Shown here: positions 26,394 to 35,972 of the stretch, piece after piece | Position numbering within the stretch: position 1 is the first letter of the stretch | Layout of the letters: each line of letters starts with the position of its first letter | From: Pseudoxanthomonas yeongjuensis | GTDB lineage: Bacteria; Pseudomonadota; Gammaproteobacteria; Xanthomonadales; Xanthomonadaceae | Assembly (NCBI RefSeq): GCF_010093345.1 | Contig: NZ_PDWT01000002.1 | Location: forward strand, 434,001-498,000 | DNA length: 64,000 nt | Direction: 5' to 3' | Position numbers and translations under genes: made by a program | The notes under the pieces: generated by a model | The model's database searches: none | Told to the model about the DNA's origin: nothing | What the model saw: only the letters and a program-made list of their open reading frames with translations

Positions 26394-28952
26394 ATGAAAG
26401 CGAGTTCCGTCATCCGCTTGTTCGTTCCACTGATACTGGTCGCCGGCTCGTTGCATGCGGCGGAATCGAAGCCGTTCACGCCCGAACTCATGCTGCAGAA
26501 CGAAGACGTCGGCGAAGTCCGGTTCTCCGCGGACGGCAGCCAGGTCTACCTGGATAAATACCTGCCTTATCGCGACAAACAGCATTTCGACCGCGAGCGC
26601 GACTGGGGGCGCGGCCTCTCCGTCCTCTCCATCGTCGATGCCGCGACGGGAAAGGACAGCGCGCTGCGCAAGTCCCCGCAGGATCGCACTTGGTACATCG
26701 GAAGTTCGCCCGGCGGCGATCACGTGGCGTTCGGCTGGTTCGACGGCGATACCCAACGCATCGGCCTGCTGGACCCGAAGAGCGGCAAGGAACAGAGACT
26801 CGCGCTGGCTGCGACGACTTCGCCGCTTCCGCTCCTCTGGCTGTCGGCGCATGAGCTCGTGATCGCCTCCATGGACGCGGGCCAGCAGGACAAGATGATG
26901 GCGTCCGACAGTTACTCGCTGCGCAAGATCGGGGAGATGTCGCGCAAGAGTTGGCAAGGCCTGGCTTCGGTAAAGGTCGCGGGCAGTGGCCGCTATCGTT
27001 CCAAGCCCAACGACCAGCCGGTATCGCTGGCGCTGGTCGACGCGCGCAGCGGACAGGTTCGGCAGATCGATGCCGGCACCCTGGCCATGGTCCAGGTGCC
27101 GTCGCCCGCAGGCGGTAGCCTGGCCTATCTGCGCAAGTCCGGTTCCTTCGACATGGCCGGGATCAAAGTCGAGGCCATCATCGGCGTGGAAACGATCAAC
27201 GAGTTGAACATCTACGATCTTTCCAAGGGCAAGACCACGGTGCGGATGTGCGATGGATGTTCGGTGGACGACGGATCGTTGCGCTGGTCGCCGAGCGGTC
27301 GCCAGCTGTACTACAGCGTCCGCTTCCGCGAAGGAGGAAAATTCACCCATCAGCACTTCATCTACGATGTGCAGGCGGGCGAATCGAGCCGGTTCCAGAC
27401 GCCCGGCCTGGCCTGGGATACGGAAGTCGAACAGGCCCGGTTCCTGGCGCCCGTGCTTTGGCTGGACGAAAGCCACCTGGCCGTGCGCACGCGCAACAAG
27501 GAGGCGGGCGAGTTCGGAAACCAGGAGTTCCGCTGGAATCTGGTTACTCGTGGCGGCGAGGTAGTGAAGGAACTGAGCGCCGGCTTGCCGCGCGGCGAGG
27601 ACAAACAGGCGTTGAAGTTGCCCGCCGCCGTGCACCAGGGTGCGCTGTTGCTGATCGCCGACGGTCGGCTCTGGCGTGTTCCGGTGGAAGGCAAAGCCGT
27701 CAACCTGACCGAGAAGCTGGGTGCGGACGTGGACACCTGGTGCGCCCCCTATGCGCCCTGGAGGATGGCCAATCCGCGCTGCGACGCGATGGGCAGCGAT
27801 TCCATTTTCCCGCCGATCGAGCCTTTGGCGCTGCAGCGCGGCCGGGTAGCGTTGCGCATCATGCGCGACGGCGCCTTCACCGGCGAGTTCGCGTTCGTCG
27901 ACCTGGCGAGCGGCCAGATCGCCCGGCTCAAGCGGCCTACGGAAGACAGCGCGCCGTTGGAAGTGTCCGCCTTCGCCCAGGCGGCCGTGTTCCAGCGCAA
28001 GGGCAACGATGGCGACGAGGTGCTGCTGGTCCGAAACGGCGCCGCGCCTGTGTCGCTGTATCGCTTCAATACGCATCTCGCGGGCGTCGAAGCCGCCAAG
28101 CCGGTACTGCTGACCCGCCGCGAAGCCGGCGAAGACGAGGATCGCAACGACTGGCTGTTGCTCCCACCGGACCACAAGCCCGGCGACCGGCATCCCCTGC
28201 TGGTGTACTTCTACCCCGACACGCGCTATCGCAAGGAGTTGAAAGGCGACGACCTTCGCGACATCTCGTTCTTGAACAAGAACATTCCCGCGGCGCGTGG
28301 ATACGCGGTGCTCATGGCCAGCATGAAGATCTCCGACTACGGCACCGCAGGCGGAAACCCGATGCGGGAGATGCACGAGCAGCTCATCCGCGCGGCGGAA
28401 AACGCGGTGGCCAAGGGCTACGTGGACCCGGACCGCTGGGCGATCATGGGCCACTCCTACGGCGGCTACGGCACCAATAGCGTCATCACCCAGACCGGAC
28501 GATTCAAGGCGGCGATCTCGATGGACGGCCCATCCAACCTCACCAGTGGGTACGGCATCGGCATGAACCAGGACAAGGCCTATGCGGTTCCCGAAGGACT
28601 GAACTTCGGTGCGTTGTGGTCGGAAGGAGGACAAGGCCGGATGGGCGTGCCGCCGTGGCGCGATCCGCAACGTTACATCGACAACAGCCCGGTGTTCTGG
28701 GCGCATCAGATCACGACCCCGCTGATGCTGATCCACGGCGACCTGGATTTCGTCAACGTGAACGAAGCCGAGCAGCTGTTCGCGGCCCTGCATCGCGAGG
28801 GCAAGGACGTGCAACTGGTCCGCTACTGGGGCGAGGGCCATGTCTACAATTCACCAGGCAACATCACCGACATGTGGAACCGGATCTTCGAGTTCCTCGA
28901 CCAGAACCTGCAGTCCGCGCCGGGGGCGCAGAAAAAGGTTTCGGGCCTGTAA
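26394..28952 (+). CDS. S9-family prolyl-oligopeptidase-like secreted peptidase
   Basis: Exported serine peptidase of 852 residues. The signal peptide ends at about SLHA-AE, a long beta-propeller region covers roughly 30-580, and the alpha/beta hydrolase domain carries the full triad: S688 in GHSYGGYG, D785 in HGDLDFVN and H816 in GEGHVYN. This is the orthodox S9 pattern, unlike the Glu-type paralog at 20581. Cysteine pairs (for example CDGC in the propeller) fit periplasmic oxidation. It sits between the TBDR1 terminator and the FecI1/FecR1 pair and has its own ECF-type motif. It probably trims peptides to short products in the periplasm. Confidence 0.9.
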   Translation: MKASSVIRLFVPLILVAGSLHAAESKPFTPELMLQNEDVGEVRFSADGSQVYLDKYLPYRDKQHFDRERDWGRGLSVLSIVDAATGKDSALRKSPQDRTWYIGSSPGGDHVAFGWFDGDTQRIGLLDPKSGKEQRLALAATTSPLPLLWLSAHELVIASMDAGQQDKMMASDSYSLRKIGEMSRKSWQGLASVKVAGSGRYRSKPNDQPVSLALVDARSGQVRQIDAGTLAMVQVPSPAGGSLAYLRKSGSFDMAGIKVEAIIGVETINELNIYDLSKGKTTVRMCDGCSVDDGSLRWSPSGRQLYYSVRFREGGKFTHQHFIYDVQAGESSRFQTPGLAWDTEVEQARFLAPVLWLDESHLAVRTRNKEAGEFGNQEFRWNLVTRGGEVVKELSAGLPRGEDKQALKLPAAVHQGALLLIADGRLWRVPVEGKAVNLTEKLGADVDTWCAPYAPWRMANPRCDAMGSDSIFPPIEPLALQRGRVALRIMRDGAFTGEFAFVDLASGQIARLKRPTEDSAPLEVSAFAQAAVFQRKGNDGDEVLLVRNGAAPVSLYRFNTHLAGVEAAKPVLLTRREAGEDEDRNDWLLLPPDHKPGDRHPLLVYFYPDTRYRKELKGDDLRDISFLNKNIPAARGYAVLMASMKISDYGTAGGNPMREMHEQLIRAAENAVAKGYVDPDRWAIMGHSYGGYGTNSVITQTGRFKAAISMDGPSNLTSGYGIGMNQDKAYAVPEGLNFGALWSEGGQGRMGVPPWRDPQRYIDNSPVFWAHQITTPLMLIHGDLDFVNVNEAEQLFAALHREGKDVQLVRYWGEGHVYNSPGNITDMWNRIFEFLDQNLQSAPGAQKKVSGL

Positions 28953-29085
28953 GCGGCTGAAGTCGGCGCCCCGCCCGGCCAATGGGGCAACGGCTGGAGC
29001 CGGCAAGAACCCCGGTCACGGAGAAGTACCGGTTGCCGGGTACCGGCAGGGCCTGGCCCTGCTGCTGACTGTCCGGCCGAGTGGA

Positions 29086-29115
29086 GGTAGGGTGCAGGCA
29101 CACTGGGTCGCCTTC
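29086..29115 (+). promoter_or_regulatory. ECF-type promoter motif for fecI1-fecR1
   Basis: GGTAGGG at 29086, a 16-nt spacer, then CGCCTTC at 29109. Because transcription would begin at about 29117-29120, the sigma-gene start at 29152 is preferred over the ATG at 29116. Confidence 0.6.
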
Positions 29116-29151
29116 ATGGATTGGGGGGCCAAAAGTCGGGAGCTGGCGGAC

Positions 29152-29721
29152 ATGGCGGATGGGCACGTGAACCAGGGCGCGGTCGTCGATGGATTGGGTG
29201 GCGACGACTCCGTTGGCGGGCAGCGGGGCATGGAAGCGTGGTTGCAGCAACTGCGTCCCGCGCTCATCGCATTCCTGCGCCGCAAGCTGCAGGATCCGGT
29301 CGACCTTCACGATGCCCTCCAGGAAACCAGCCTTCGGGCATGGAGCTACGCCGCGAGGTCGGAGGTCAGGGCGCCGGTCTCCATCTGCTTCCGCATCGCC
29401 GAGAACGTGGCCATCGATTTCGCCCGGGCGCAGAAACGCGCGCCCTTCACCGGCCAGGCCAGCGAGATCGAGCATTTCGCCGCCGAAGATCCAGGACCGG
29501 AGCGCTCCGCTTCGGCAACGCAAAAGCTGGAGCTGGTGAAGAAGGTGATCGGCGGGTTGCCGCCGGGATGCAGGCATGTATTCCTGCTCAGCCGCAGCAA
29601 TGGCCTGAGCAATCCGGAGATCGCGAAGCGCTGCGGCGTGTCGATCAAGCTGGTCGAAAAGCAGATAAGCCGCGCGCTGCGGGAACTGCGCGAGCAGTCG
29701 CGGGAGTGGGAAGGAGAATGA
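29152..29721 (+). CDS. FecI-type ECF sigma factor 1
   Basis: A 189-residue ECF sigma factor. Region 2 is seen in LQDPVDLHDALQETSLRAW and region 4 in LPPGCRHVFLLSRSNGLSNP followed by EIAKRCGVSIKLVEKQISRA, the usual recognition helix for the -35 element. The ATG at 29152 is chosen for its CGGGAG ribosome site and distance from the promoter motif; ATGs at 29116 and 29230 are alternatives. It overlaps fecR1 in an ATGA, so sigma and anti-sigma are made together. It probably serves TBDR1, which lacks an adjacent upstream sigma gene. Confidence 0.88.
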   Translation: MADGHVNQGAVVDGLGGDDSVGGQRGMEAWLQQLRPALIAFLRRKLQDPVDLHDALQETSLRAWSYAARSEVRAPVSICFRIAENVAIDFARAQKRAPFTGQASEIEHFAAEDPGPERSASATQKLELVKKVIGGLPPGCRHVFLLSRSNGLSNPEIAKRCGVSIKLVEKQISRALRELREQSREWEGE

Positions 29722-30785
29722 TCATGATAGGGATGGGCACGAGCGAACGACAACGCATCCAGATCGATTCGCAGGCAAGGGAATGGCAGCGGAAGCTTCA
29801 GCGCGGCAGCTTGCAGCAGGACGAGATGGAGGAGTTCGGTCACTGGATGGCGGTCCCCGCGCACGCCGCGGCCTATGCCGATTGCGAGTGGAGCACCGCT
29901 TGCGTCGAAGCGCTGGACCAGCGGCTCGATCCGCAGTGGTCGGGTTGGAAGGACGAGGCCATGCAGCGCGCGCGCAACGGAGCTCCCAAAGTGGAGCCGC
30001 TGGCCAACTGGAGCGATCTGGTGTTCTCCCCGACTTCGCGCTCGCGGAACCGGGAGGGTTCCGGTTTCATGAAGGCGGCATTCGCGATGGCCGCCTGCCT
30101 GGCGATCCTTGCGTTCGGTTTCTCATGGAAGCGGATGACGACAACCAACGTGCTGCATTACCAGGCGGGCGACGCAACGCGCGAAGTGCTTCTCCCCGAC
30201 GGAACGCGCCTGACTTTGGACGCAGGCACGGCGGTGGACTACATGAAAGTGGGCGAGACGCGCCGCTTGCTGCTTCCCTCGGGGCGGGTGTACCTGAGCG
30301 TCTCCAAGGATCCGCATCACGCACGCTTCGTGGTGCAGAGCGGTCAGGTCGAGACGGTCGTACTGGGTACGCGCTTCCAGGTCAGCCAGACCGCCGATCG
30401 CACGGAGGTCGTGCTCGAAGAAGGCAAGGTGCGGATGCAACGTCCGGGTACCGCGCTGTTCGCCACGCTGGCGCCTGGCGAGCGCGGCTGGTGGACCGCC
30501 GATGCCTCCGGCTTCCAAACGGCGGCCGCCACGCCGTCTTCCGCGCTGGCATGGACGCGCGGACGGTTGCTGTTCGAGGACGCATCGCTGGCCGACGCCA
30601 TCGTGGAAGTGAACCGCTATTCCAGGCACGTCCAGATCGAGCTGGCCGATCCCGAAGTAGGACAGCTGAAGGTCAACGGCAGCTATCTGGCCGGCGATGC
30701 CGAACTGGTCGTCGCCGCATGGGAAGCGACCCTGCCGGTGCATGCGCTGCATCAAGGCGACCGGATAAAGCTGGTACATAAGTAA
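29718..30785 (+). CDS. FecR-type membrane anti-sigma factor 1
   Basis: A 355-residue single-pass inner-membrane regulator. A cytoplasmic DUF4880-like sigma-binding part (about 10-60), a linker, a transmembrane helix around 115-132, then a periplasmic FecR domain (LLPDGTRLTLDAGTAVDY, VVLGTRFQV, VVLEEGKVRM) and a C-terminal STN-like segment (LADAIVEVNRYS) that should contact the receptor STN domain. It holds FecI1 until the receptor signals. The start overlaps the sigma stop by 4 nt. The cytoplasmic part is longer and more divergent than in the other four FecR proteins here. Confidence 0.88.
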   Translation: MIMIGMGTSERQRIQIDSQAREWQRKLQRGSLQQDEMEEFGHWMAVPAHAAAYADCEWSTACVEALDQRLDPQWSGWKDEAMQRARNGAPKVEPLANWSDLVFSPTSRSRNREGSGFMKAAFAMAACLAILAFGFSWKRMTTTNVLHYQAGDATREVLLPDGTRLTLDAGTAVDYMKVGETRRLLLPSGRVYLSVSKDPHHARFVVQSGQVETVVLGTRFQVSQTADRTEVVLEEGKVRMQRPGTALFATLAPGERGWWTADASGFQTAAATPSSALAWTRGRLLFEDASLADAIVEVNRYSRHVQIELADPEVGQLKVNGSYLAGDAELVVAAWEATLPVHALHQGDRIKLVHK

Positions 30786-30837
30786 GCGCCCGGCGCGGCT
30801 CGCCTTCACGGGGACAGCGGGAATTCCTCCCGGCCGG

Positions 30838-30868
30838 GGTAGGGTGACTTCGCCACGCTCCGTATAAG
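30838..30868 (+). promoter_or_regulatory. ECF-type promoter motif for fecI2-fecR2
   Basis: GGTAGGG at 30838, a 16-nt spacer, then CGTATAAG at 30861. Confidence 0.65.
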
Positions 30869-30991
30869 ACCCGTTGGCCCTCCCTGCGCATGCCGCGCAA
30901 CGGGTCCTCGGGAGCAGCCCATGCAAGGTCGGACGCGGAAGATATCGGCGCTAGACTGCGGAGTAACCACTTTCACGAGGGCTGTGCCGAC

Positions 30992-31570
30992 GTGGATGAA
31001 CCCGAAGCGCCGCCTGCCCGGCCCGCCTCGCCGGGATCCCCGGTGAGCGTGGAGGCCACCAGGCTGGACGACCTGGTAGAGCGGGCCATCCACCGCTACG
31101 ACGCGGCATTGCGCGGCTTCCTGCGCTGGAAGATGGGTGTCGAGGAAGATGAAGTCCAGGACGCGCTGCAGGAAACCTATGAGCACCTGCTGCGCTACCG
31201 CCAGTCCGAATGGGACGAACTGCCGCGCGCGCTGGTGATGCGCATCGCCGCCAATGTCGTCATAGATCGGGCCCGTCATCGCGCATCGCGGCACACGCAC
31301 CATCATGTTTCGGTCGACGACTTCGACTTCGAATCCGGCGAGGCCACGCCCGAGCGACGCTTGCTCGCCCAGGAAGACATCGCGTTGGTGAAGGACGCGA
31401 TCCGCGACATGCCGGAGCGCTGCCAGGAAGTCTTCGTGCTGAGTCGGATCAAGGGAATGAACTACCAGCAGATCGCCGGGCACCTGTCCATTTCGGTGAA
31501 GGCCGTCGAGAAACACATTTCGCGCGCGCTGGCCTTGTGCCGGCAGCGGGTGGGGGAGTCGCGACAATGA
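30992..31570 (+). CDS. FecI-type ECF sigma factor 2
   Basis: ECF sigma factor of about 192 residues. Region 2 includes EEDEVQDALQETYEHLL, and region 4 includes MPERCQEVFVLSRIKGMNYQ then IAGHLSISVKAVEKHISRA. The GTG at 30992 has a GAGGG ribosome site 10 nt upstream; an in-frame ATG at 30890 would add 34 residues without family character and has no clear ribosome site. The gene overlaps fecR2 by ATGA. The order fecI2-fecR2-TBDR2-peptidase is the standard module. Confidence 0.85.
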   Translation: MDEPEAPPARPASPGSPVSVEATRLDDLVERAIHRYDAALRGFLRWKMGVEEDEVQDALQETYEHLLRYRQSEWDELPRALVMRIAANVVIDRARHRASRHTHHHVSVDDFDFESGEATPERRLLAQEDIALVKDAIRDMPERCQEVFVLSRIKGMNYQQIAGHLSISVKAVEKHISRALALCRQRVGESRQ

Positions 31571-32583
31571 ACGTAGAAGACCAGGATATGCGCCGGTACC
31601 CTTCCGAATCCGTGGCCATGCAAGCCGATCGCTGGCTGGCGCGCCTGCGTTCCCCGGATTGCGGCATCGCCGATCGTCGATGCTTCCAGGAATGGCTGGC
31701 CCAGGCTCCCATGCACTGGCAGGCCTATAACCATGCCGAGCATCTGTGGTCGGCGGCCGCAGCGCAAGCGCAGGATCCGGAGATGGCCGCGATGGCCGAC
31801 GCGATCCTGTCGCGCGCCCGGCAACGCCGCCATGCCGCGCCGCGTCGTGCTCGCCTGCTGGGCTGGGCAGCCGCTGTCGTGGTGCTGGTCGGCACGGTCG
31901 CGGGAGCGATGAGAAGCGGTTGGCTGTCCCCGACGCCGGCGGCCGTGATGTACAGCACCGCCATTGGCGAGATCCGTTCCTTCACCCTGTCCGACGGAAG
32001 CGTGATCACGCTCAATACCGACACCATGCTGCAGGTAAGCATGGGGACGCACGCGAGGACGATTACCTTGCAGCGTGGGGAAGCGCAGTTCAAGGTCGCT
32101 CCCGACCCGCAGAAACCTTTTACCGTGGGTACGCCGCAGGCCGCGGTGACCGCGGTCGGCACGGTGTTCCAGGTGCGCAATATCGATGCGGCCACCCAGG
32201 TATCGCTATTGGAAGGTCGCGTGCGGGTGGTGCCTGCGGGCACGGAGAGGAATGTCGCCGTGCGCCAGGACCTGGTGCCCGGAGACAAGCTGCTGGCCAA
32301 AGCGGGCACGCCCTGGCTGCGCACCCGAACCGATACCGAGGCCGCCAACGGCTGGCTGTCGGGTCGGCTTGTCTTCGATTCCATTCCCCTCAGCCAGGCG
32401 GTATCGGAATTCAATCGCTATTCCCAGCGCAAGTTGCGCATCGACGACCCGGCCGTGGGCGAGATCCGTATCGAAGGGGTATTCAATGCCGGAGATACGG
32501 ACTCCATCTTGCTTGCCCTGCGATACGCATACGCGTTGCGTGTGGATGATCGCGGTACCGAAGTGGTGCTAAGCCGCAAGTAG
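31567..32583 (+). CDS. FecR-type membrane anti-sigma factor 2
   Basis: A 338-residue protein. The N-terminal DUF4880 segment QADRWLARLRSPDCG...FQEWL..APMHWQAYNHAE binds sigma; one transmembrane helix lies around 98-115; the periplasmic FecR domain includes FTLSDGSVITLNTDT, ITLQRGEAQFKV and VTAVGTVFQV; the C-terminal STN-like part has LSQAVSEFNRYSQRKL. It is translationally coupled to fecI2. It should be the partner of TBDR2, whose gene begins about 210 nt downstream. Confidence 0.9.
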   Translation: MNVEDQDMRRYPSESVAMQADRWLARLRSPDCGIADRRCFQEWLAQAPMHWQAYNHAEHLWSAAAAQAQDPEMAAMADAILSRARQRRHAAPRRARLLGWAAAVVVLVGTVAGAMRSGWLSPTPAAVMYSTAIGEIRSFTLSDGSVITLNTDTMLQVSMGTHARTITLQRGEAQFKVAPDPQKPFTVGTPQAAVTAVGTVFQVRNIDAATQVSLLEGRVRVVPAGTERNVAVRQDLVPGDKLLAKAGTPWLRTRTDTEAANGWLSGRLVFDSIPLSQAVSEFNRYSQRKLRIDDPAVGEIRIEGVFNAGDTDSILLALRYAYALRVDDRGTEVVLSRK

Positions 32584-32711
32584 GCGCGCGTAAACGCGCA
32601 CGGTCCGGCGCAATGCCGATCCGCCGCCTCATTCCCGAGTCATCGCCGAAGGGAATCCGCATCCCGGGAATGCAGCTTCCGGGAAATATCATCATGCTGA
32701 AACGAATCGAG

Positions 32712-32742
32712 GGTAGGGGAACGGGTTGCGCTTGCGTAATAG
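32712..32742 (+). promoter_or_regulatory. ECF-type promoter motif for TBDR2
   Basis: GGTAGGG at 32712, a 16-nt spacer, then CGTAATAG at 32735, about 50 nt before the receptor start. Confidence 0.65.
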
Positions 32743-32794
32743 ACCCTGATGCCACCTCGCACCGGGGCGGCCACTTCGATTGATGGGGATTTCG

Positions 32795-35700
32795 ATGCGC
32801 GCAAGGGGTTCCGGGAATTTGAACGCCATAACGATCGCAGTGGCATTGGCCATGGGCATGGTTTGCATTAGCCAGGACGTCCAGGCCCAGACGCAGGCCG
32901 TGGAGGCGCGGCGTTACGAAATTCCAGCAGGCAAGCTGTCCGATGCCCTGAAGCAGTTAAGCATGCAAAGCAAGCTGCAATTGCTTGCTCCACCGGAATT
33001 GACCCGGGGCCTGCGCGCGGAATCGGTCAGCGGCAACTACACGGCAAGACAGGCGCTGGAGCAGTTGCTCGCGGGCAGCGGCTTGTCGTACGAGTTCGTG
33101 AACGCGACCACGGTGGTCATCAAGCGATCGGTGCCACCACCCGCTCCGGCAAAGACAGTAAAGAAGCCCTTGGGGGCAGCGGCATCCGGAGATGACCAGA
33201 ACATCGTGGGCATGCCGGCGATCATGGTCAAGGGCGAGCGGACCTTGAACATGGACATCCAGCGGAGCGTGGACGACCCGCAGCCTTACGTGGTGTTCAC
33301 CCGCGAAGTCATCGAGAGTTCCGGCGCGGTCAACATCAACGATTTCCTGCGCACGCGATTGACCATGGGCACCAACGCGAGCAGCAATTCCCAGGCGGGC
33401 AACGTGGGCGGCGACACCAGTTCGGTCAGTCTTCGCGGCATGGGCGAAGGACAGACGCTCATCCTCGTAGACGGACGACGGGTCGCCCGAAGCTCCCTCG
33501 GGTACAGCTCCGGCCAGGCCGACTTGAACGGCATCCCGCTCGCGGCCATCGAGCGCATCGAGGTGCTGCCGACGACCGCTTCGGCGATCTACGGAGGTTC
33601 GGCGACCGGTGGCGTCATCAATGTCATCCTGCGCCGCGATTTCGTCGGGTCGCAGGTGGGCGTGACCTACGACAACACTTTCGATACGGATTCCGCGGTC
33701 AGGCGGATCGACATGTCGACCGGCTTCAGCCTGTTGGACGGCAGGACCAGCGTGTGGTTGTCGGGCAGCTTTTCCGAAGCCAATTCGCTCCGGGTCAAGG
33801 ACCGCGATTTCATGCGCGATGCGCGGCGGGCCATCCTGGCCAACCACCCGGCAGGGCTGCGCATCGGTTCCTTCCCGCCGATCAGCTCCACCGCGAACAT
33901 CGTCTCCGCGGACGGGTCCGATCTCCGGCTGCGCGACGGTACCGATCTCGGATCGTCCATGACCTATGCGCCGGCCGGCTACCTGGGCGCGCTCTCCGAC
34001 AATGGGGCCGGCCTGGTCGCCAACGCCGGCGGCTTCAATCTGGATCTGGCGGACTCGGCGGTCCAGTACCCCTCCGCGGGCGGCGCGGACCTGCTGGCCA
34101 CTCCCAAAGTGACTTCCTTCTCGGGATCGGTCAAACACGAGTTCAACGACCGTATCAATGCCTATATCGACTATTCCTACTCCTCCAACGAAAGCGTGAC
34201 CAGAACCGGCAAGCTCATCGGCAGCCTGGTGCCCGCGAGTTCCGCGGCCAATCCCTTCCAGCAGGCGGTCTGGATCTCCACCTACGCGCCGCAACTCGAC
34301 GGCGTGGTCAAGAGCGACAGTTCGTATCGGCGGATCGGCGTGGGCACCGTATTCAAGCTGGGCAAGGAATGGACCGGCGCATTCGATTACACCCGCACGG
34401 AAGCGGAAATCTCCAGCGTGAACGACTCGCCGTACTTCCCGCCCAGTTTCAATGCCGATGTCCAAAGCGGCGCGATCGACCTGCTCAAGGATCCCTACCT
34501 GCTGGGCAACGACCTGTTGCCGTACTTCGCGGGCGATGCCATTACATGGTTCCCGATCGATTCCGTGGCGAAGAATCCGTCCCTGCGGATAAGCGGTCCC
34601 TTGGGAAACATGCCCGGAGGGAAGCCGACGGTATCCCTGCTGCTGGAGCGCCAGGATCTGGAGTACGGAATGGGGATGCAGGCGACCCCGGTGGTGGCCA
34701 CCTTCTTCCCGCCGCGGACGCAGACCGTCGACAGCGCCTATTTCGAGCTCAGCCTTCCGATCTTCTCGGATCTCAACCGCGTCAAGTGGATCGAATCGCT
34801 CGATGTGCAACTGGCGGGGCGTTGGGATTTCTACAAGAGCTGGAATGCGAGCCACGTGAGCGGAACGATGGGAGGGCCACCACCGGTATTCACCTACGTC
34901 GAACAGGAGGCCAACGAATTCAGTCCGCTGATCGCTTTCAAATACCGGCCTGGCGAGTCGCTGATGTTCCGCGCCAGCTACGGCACAGGCTTCATACCGC
35001 CGGACGTGAACCAGCTGGGCGTGCCGACGCAGTACGAAAACTTCGCCTCGTTCATGGATCCCAAGCGCGGTTTCACCGGGCCGGTCGCGCCCTACCTGCG
35101 CAGCCAGGGCGGAAGCCCCGATCTCGTGCCGGAGGAATCCAAGAGCTGGTCGATCGGCATGGTGCTGACGCCGGCTGCGATCGACTCGCTACGCCTGTCC
35201 CTGGATTTCACCCGCACCGAGAAGACCAATGTCATCTCGACACTGAGCGACCAGGTGATCCTGGACAACGAGGAAAGTTTCCCGGGAAGAATCACCCGCG
35301 GCCCCAAGTTGCCCACCGATCCGGAGGATTGGGCGGGTCCGATCATCGCCCTGGACGGCTCGATGGTGAACGTGGGCAAGTTCAACATCGATACCGTCGA
35401 CATGCAGTTGGACTATACGTGGCAGACGGAGAGGTTCGGCCAGTTCGACTGGTTCGCCGTCGGGACGTGGATCGGAAAGTACGAGCGCCAACTCGCGCCG
35501 ACGCTGCCTTTCACCGACCAGCTGGGAATCGGCGGGTCCACGGCGAACGTCGCCCTGAAATACAAGGTCAATACCGGCGTCCGTTGGCATCTGGATAACT
35601 GGAGCGGCGGCTGGACCTTGCGTTACCTGGACTCCTATCTGGTCGCCGATCCTTCGCTGGCGAGCAGCGCCAACGCCATCGCCAGCCAGGGCAAGGGCGG

Positions 35701-35926
35701 GAGGATTCCGAGCCAGACGTACCAGGACGTATACCTCGGATATGCGTTCGGGCTGTCGGACCGCCATGGCATGGGGAACATCGTGGAGGGGCTCGACCTC
35801 AAGGTCGGCGTGAGGAACCTGTTCAACCGGACGCCGCCTTTCGACTACTCGACGCTCAACTACTACAGCTACCTGGGCGATCCCAGGCTGGCCAGCTACT
35901 ACATCACGGTCACCAAGTCGTTCTGA
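32795..35926 (+). CDS. STN-domain TonB-dependent receptor 2
   Basis: Outer-membrane transducer-type receptor of 1043 residues. The signal peptide ends near QDVQAQ, the STN domain starts RYEIPAGKLSDALKQLSMQS, the TonB-box-like stretch is PAIMVKGE, the plug includes LRGMGEGQTLILVDGRR and SAIYGGSATGGVINV, and the barrel ends SYYITVTKSF. It is the close paralog of TBDR1, with equal length when this start is used. An ATG four codons upstream (32783) and a TTG at 32780 are alternatives; the chosen ATG has GGGGAT at ribosome-site distance. The subtilisin-like gene follows after 46 nt with no terminator and is probably co-transcribed. Confidence 0.93.
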   Translation: MRARGSGNLNAITIAVALAMGMVCISQDVQAQTQAVEARRYEIPAGKLSDALKQLSMQSKLQLLAPPELTRGLRAESVSGNYTARQALEQLLAGSGLSYEFVNATTVVIKRSVPPPAPAKTVKKPLGAAASGDDQNIVGMPAIMVKGERTLNMDIQRSVDDPQPYVVFTREVIESSGAVNINDFLRTRLTMGTNASSNSQAGNVGGDTSSVSLRGMGEGQTLILVDGRRVARSSLGYSSGQADLNGIPLAAIERIEVLPTTASAIYGGSATGGVINVILRRDFVGSQVGVTYDNTFDTDSAVRRIDMSTGFSLLDGRTSVWLSGSFSEANSLRVKDRDFMRDARRAILANHPAGLRIGSFPPISSTANIVSADGSDLRLRDGTDLGSSMTYAPAGYLGALSDNGAGLVANAGGFNLDLADSAVQYPSAGGADLLATPKVTSFSGSVKHEFNDRINAYIDYSYSSNESVTRTGKLIGSLVPASSAANPFQQAVWISTYAPQLDGVVKSDSSYRRIGVGTVFKLGKEWTGAFDYTRTEAEISSVNDSPYFPPSFNADVQSGAIDLLKDPYLLGNDLLPYFAGDAITWFPIDSVAKNPSLRISGPLGNMPGGKPTVSLLLERQDLEYGMGMQATPVVATFFPPRTQTVDSAYFELSLPIFSDLNRVKWIESLDVQLAGRWDFYKSWNASHVSGTMGGPPPVFTYVEQEANEFSPLIAFKYRPGESLMFRASYGTGFIPPDVNQLGVPTQYENFASFMDPKRGFTGPVAPYLRSQGGSPDLVPEESKSWSIGMVLTPAAIDSLRLSLDFTRTEKTNVISTLSDQVILDNEESFPGRITRGPKLPTDPEDWAGPIIALDGSMVNVGKFNIDTVDMQLDYTWQTERFGQFDWFAVGTWIGKYERQLAPTLPFTDQLGIGGSTANVALKYKVNTGVRWHLDNWSGGWTLRYLDSYLVADPSLASSANAIASQGKGGRIPSQTYQDVYLGYAFGLSDRHGMGNIVEGLDLKVGVRNLFNRTPPFDYSTLNYYSYLGDPRLASYYITVTKSF

Positions 35927-35972
35927 TTCCAGCCACTGCGCGTAGTCGAACCGAAACCCCCGGGGCCCATAC

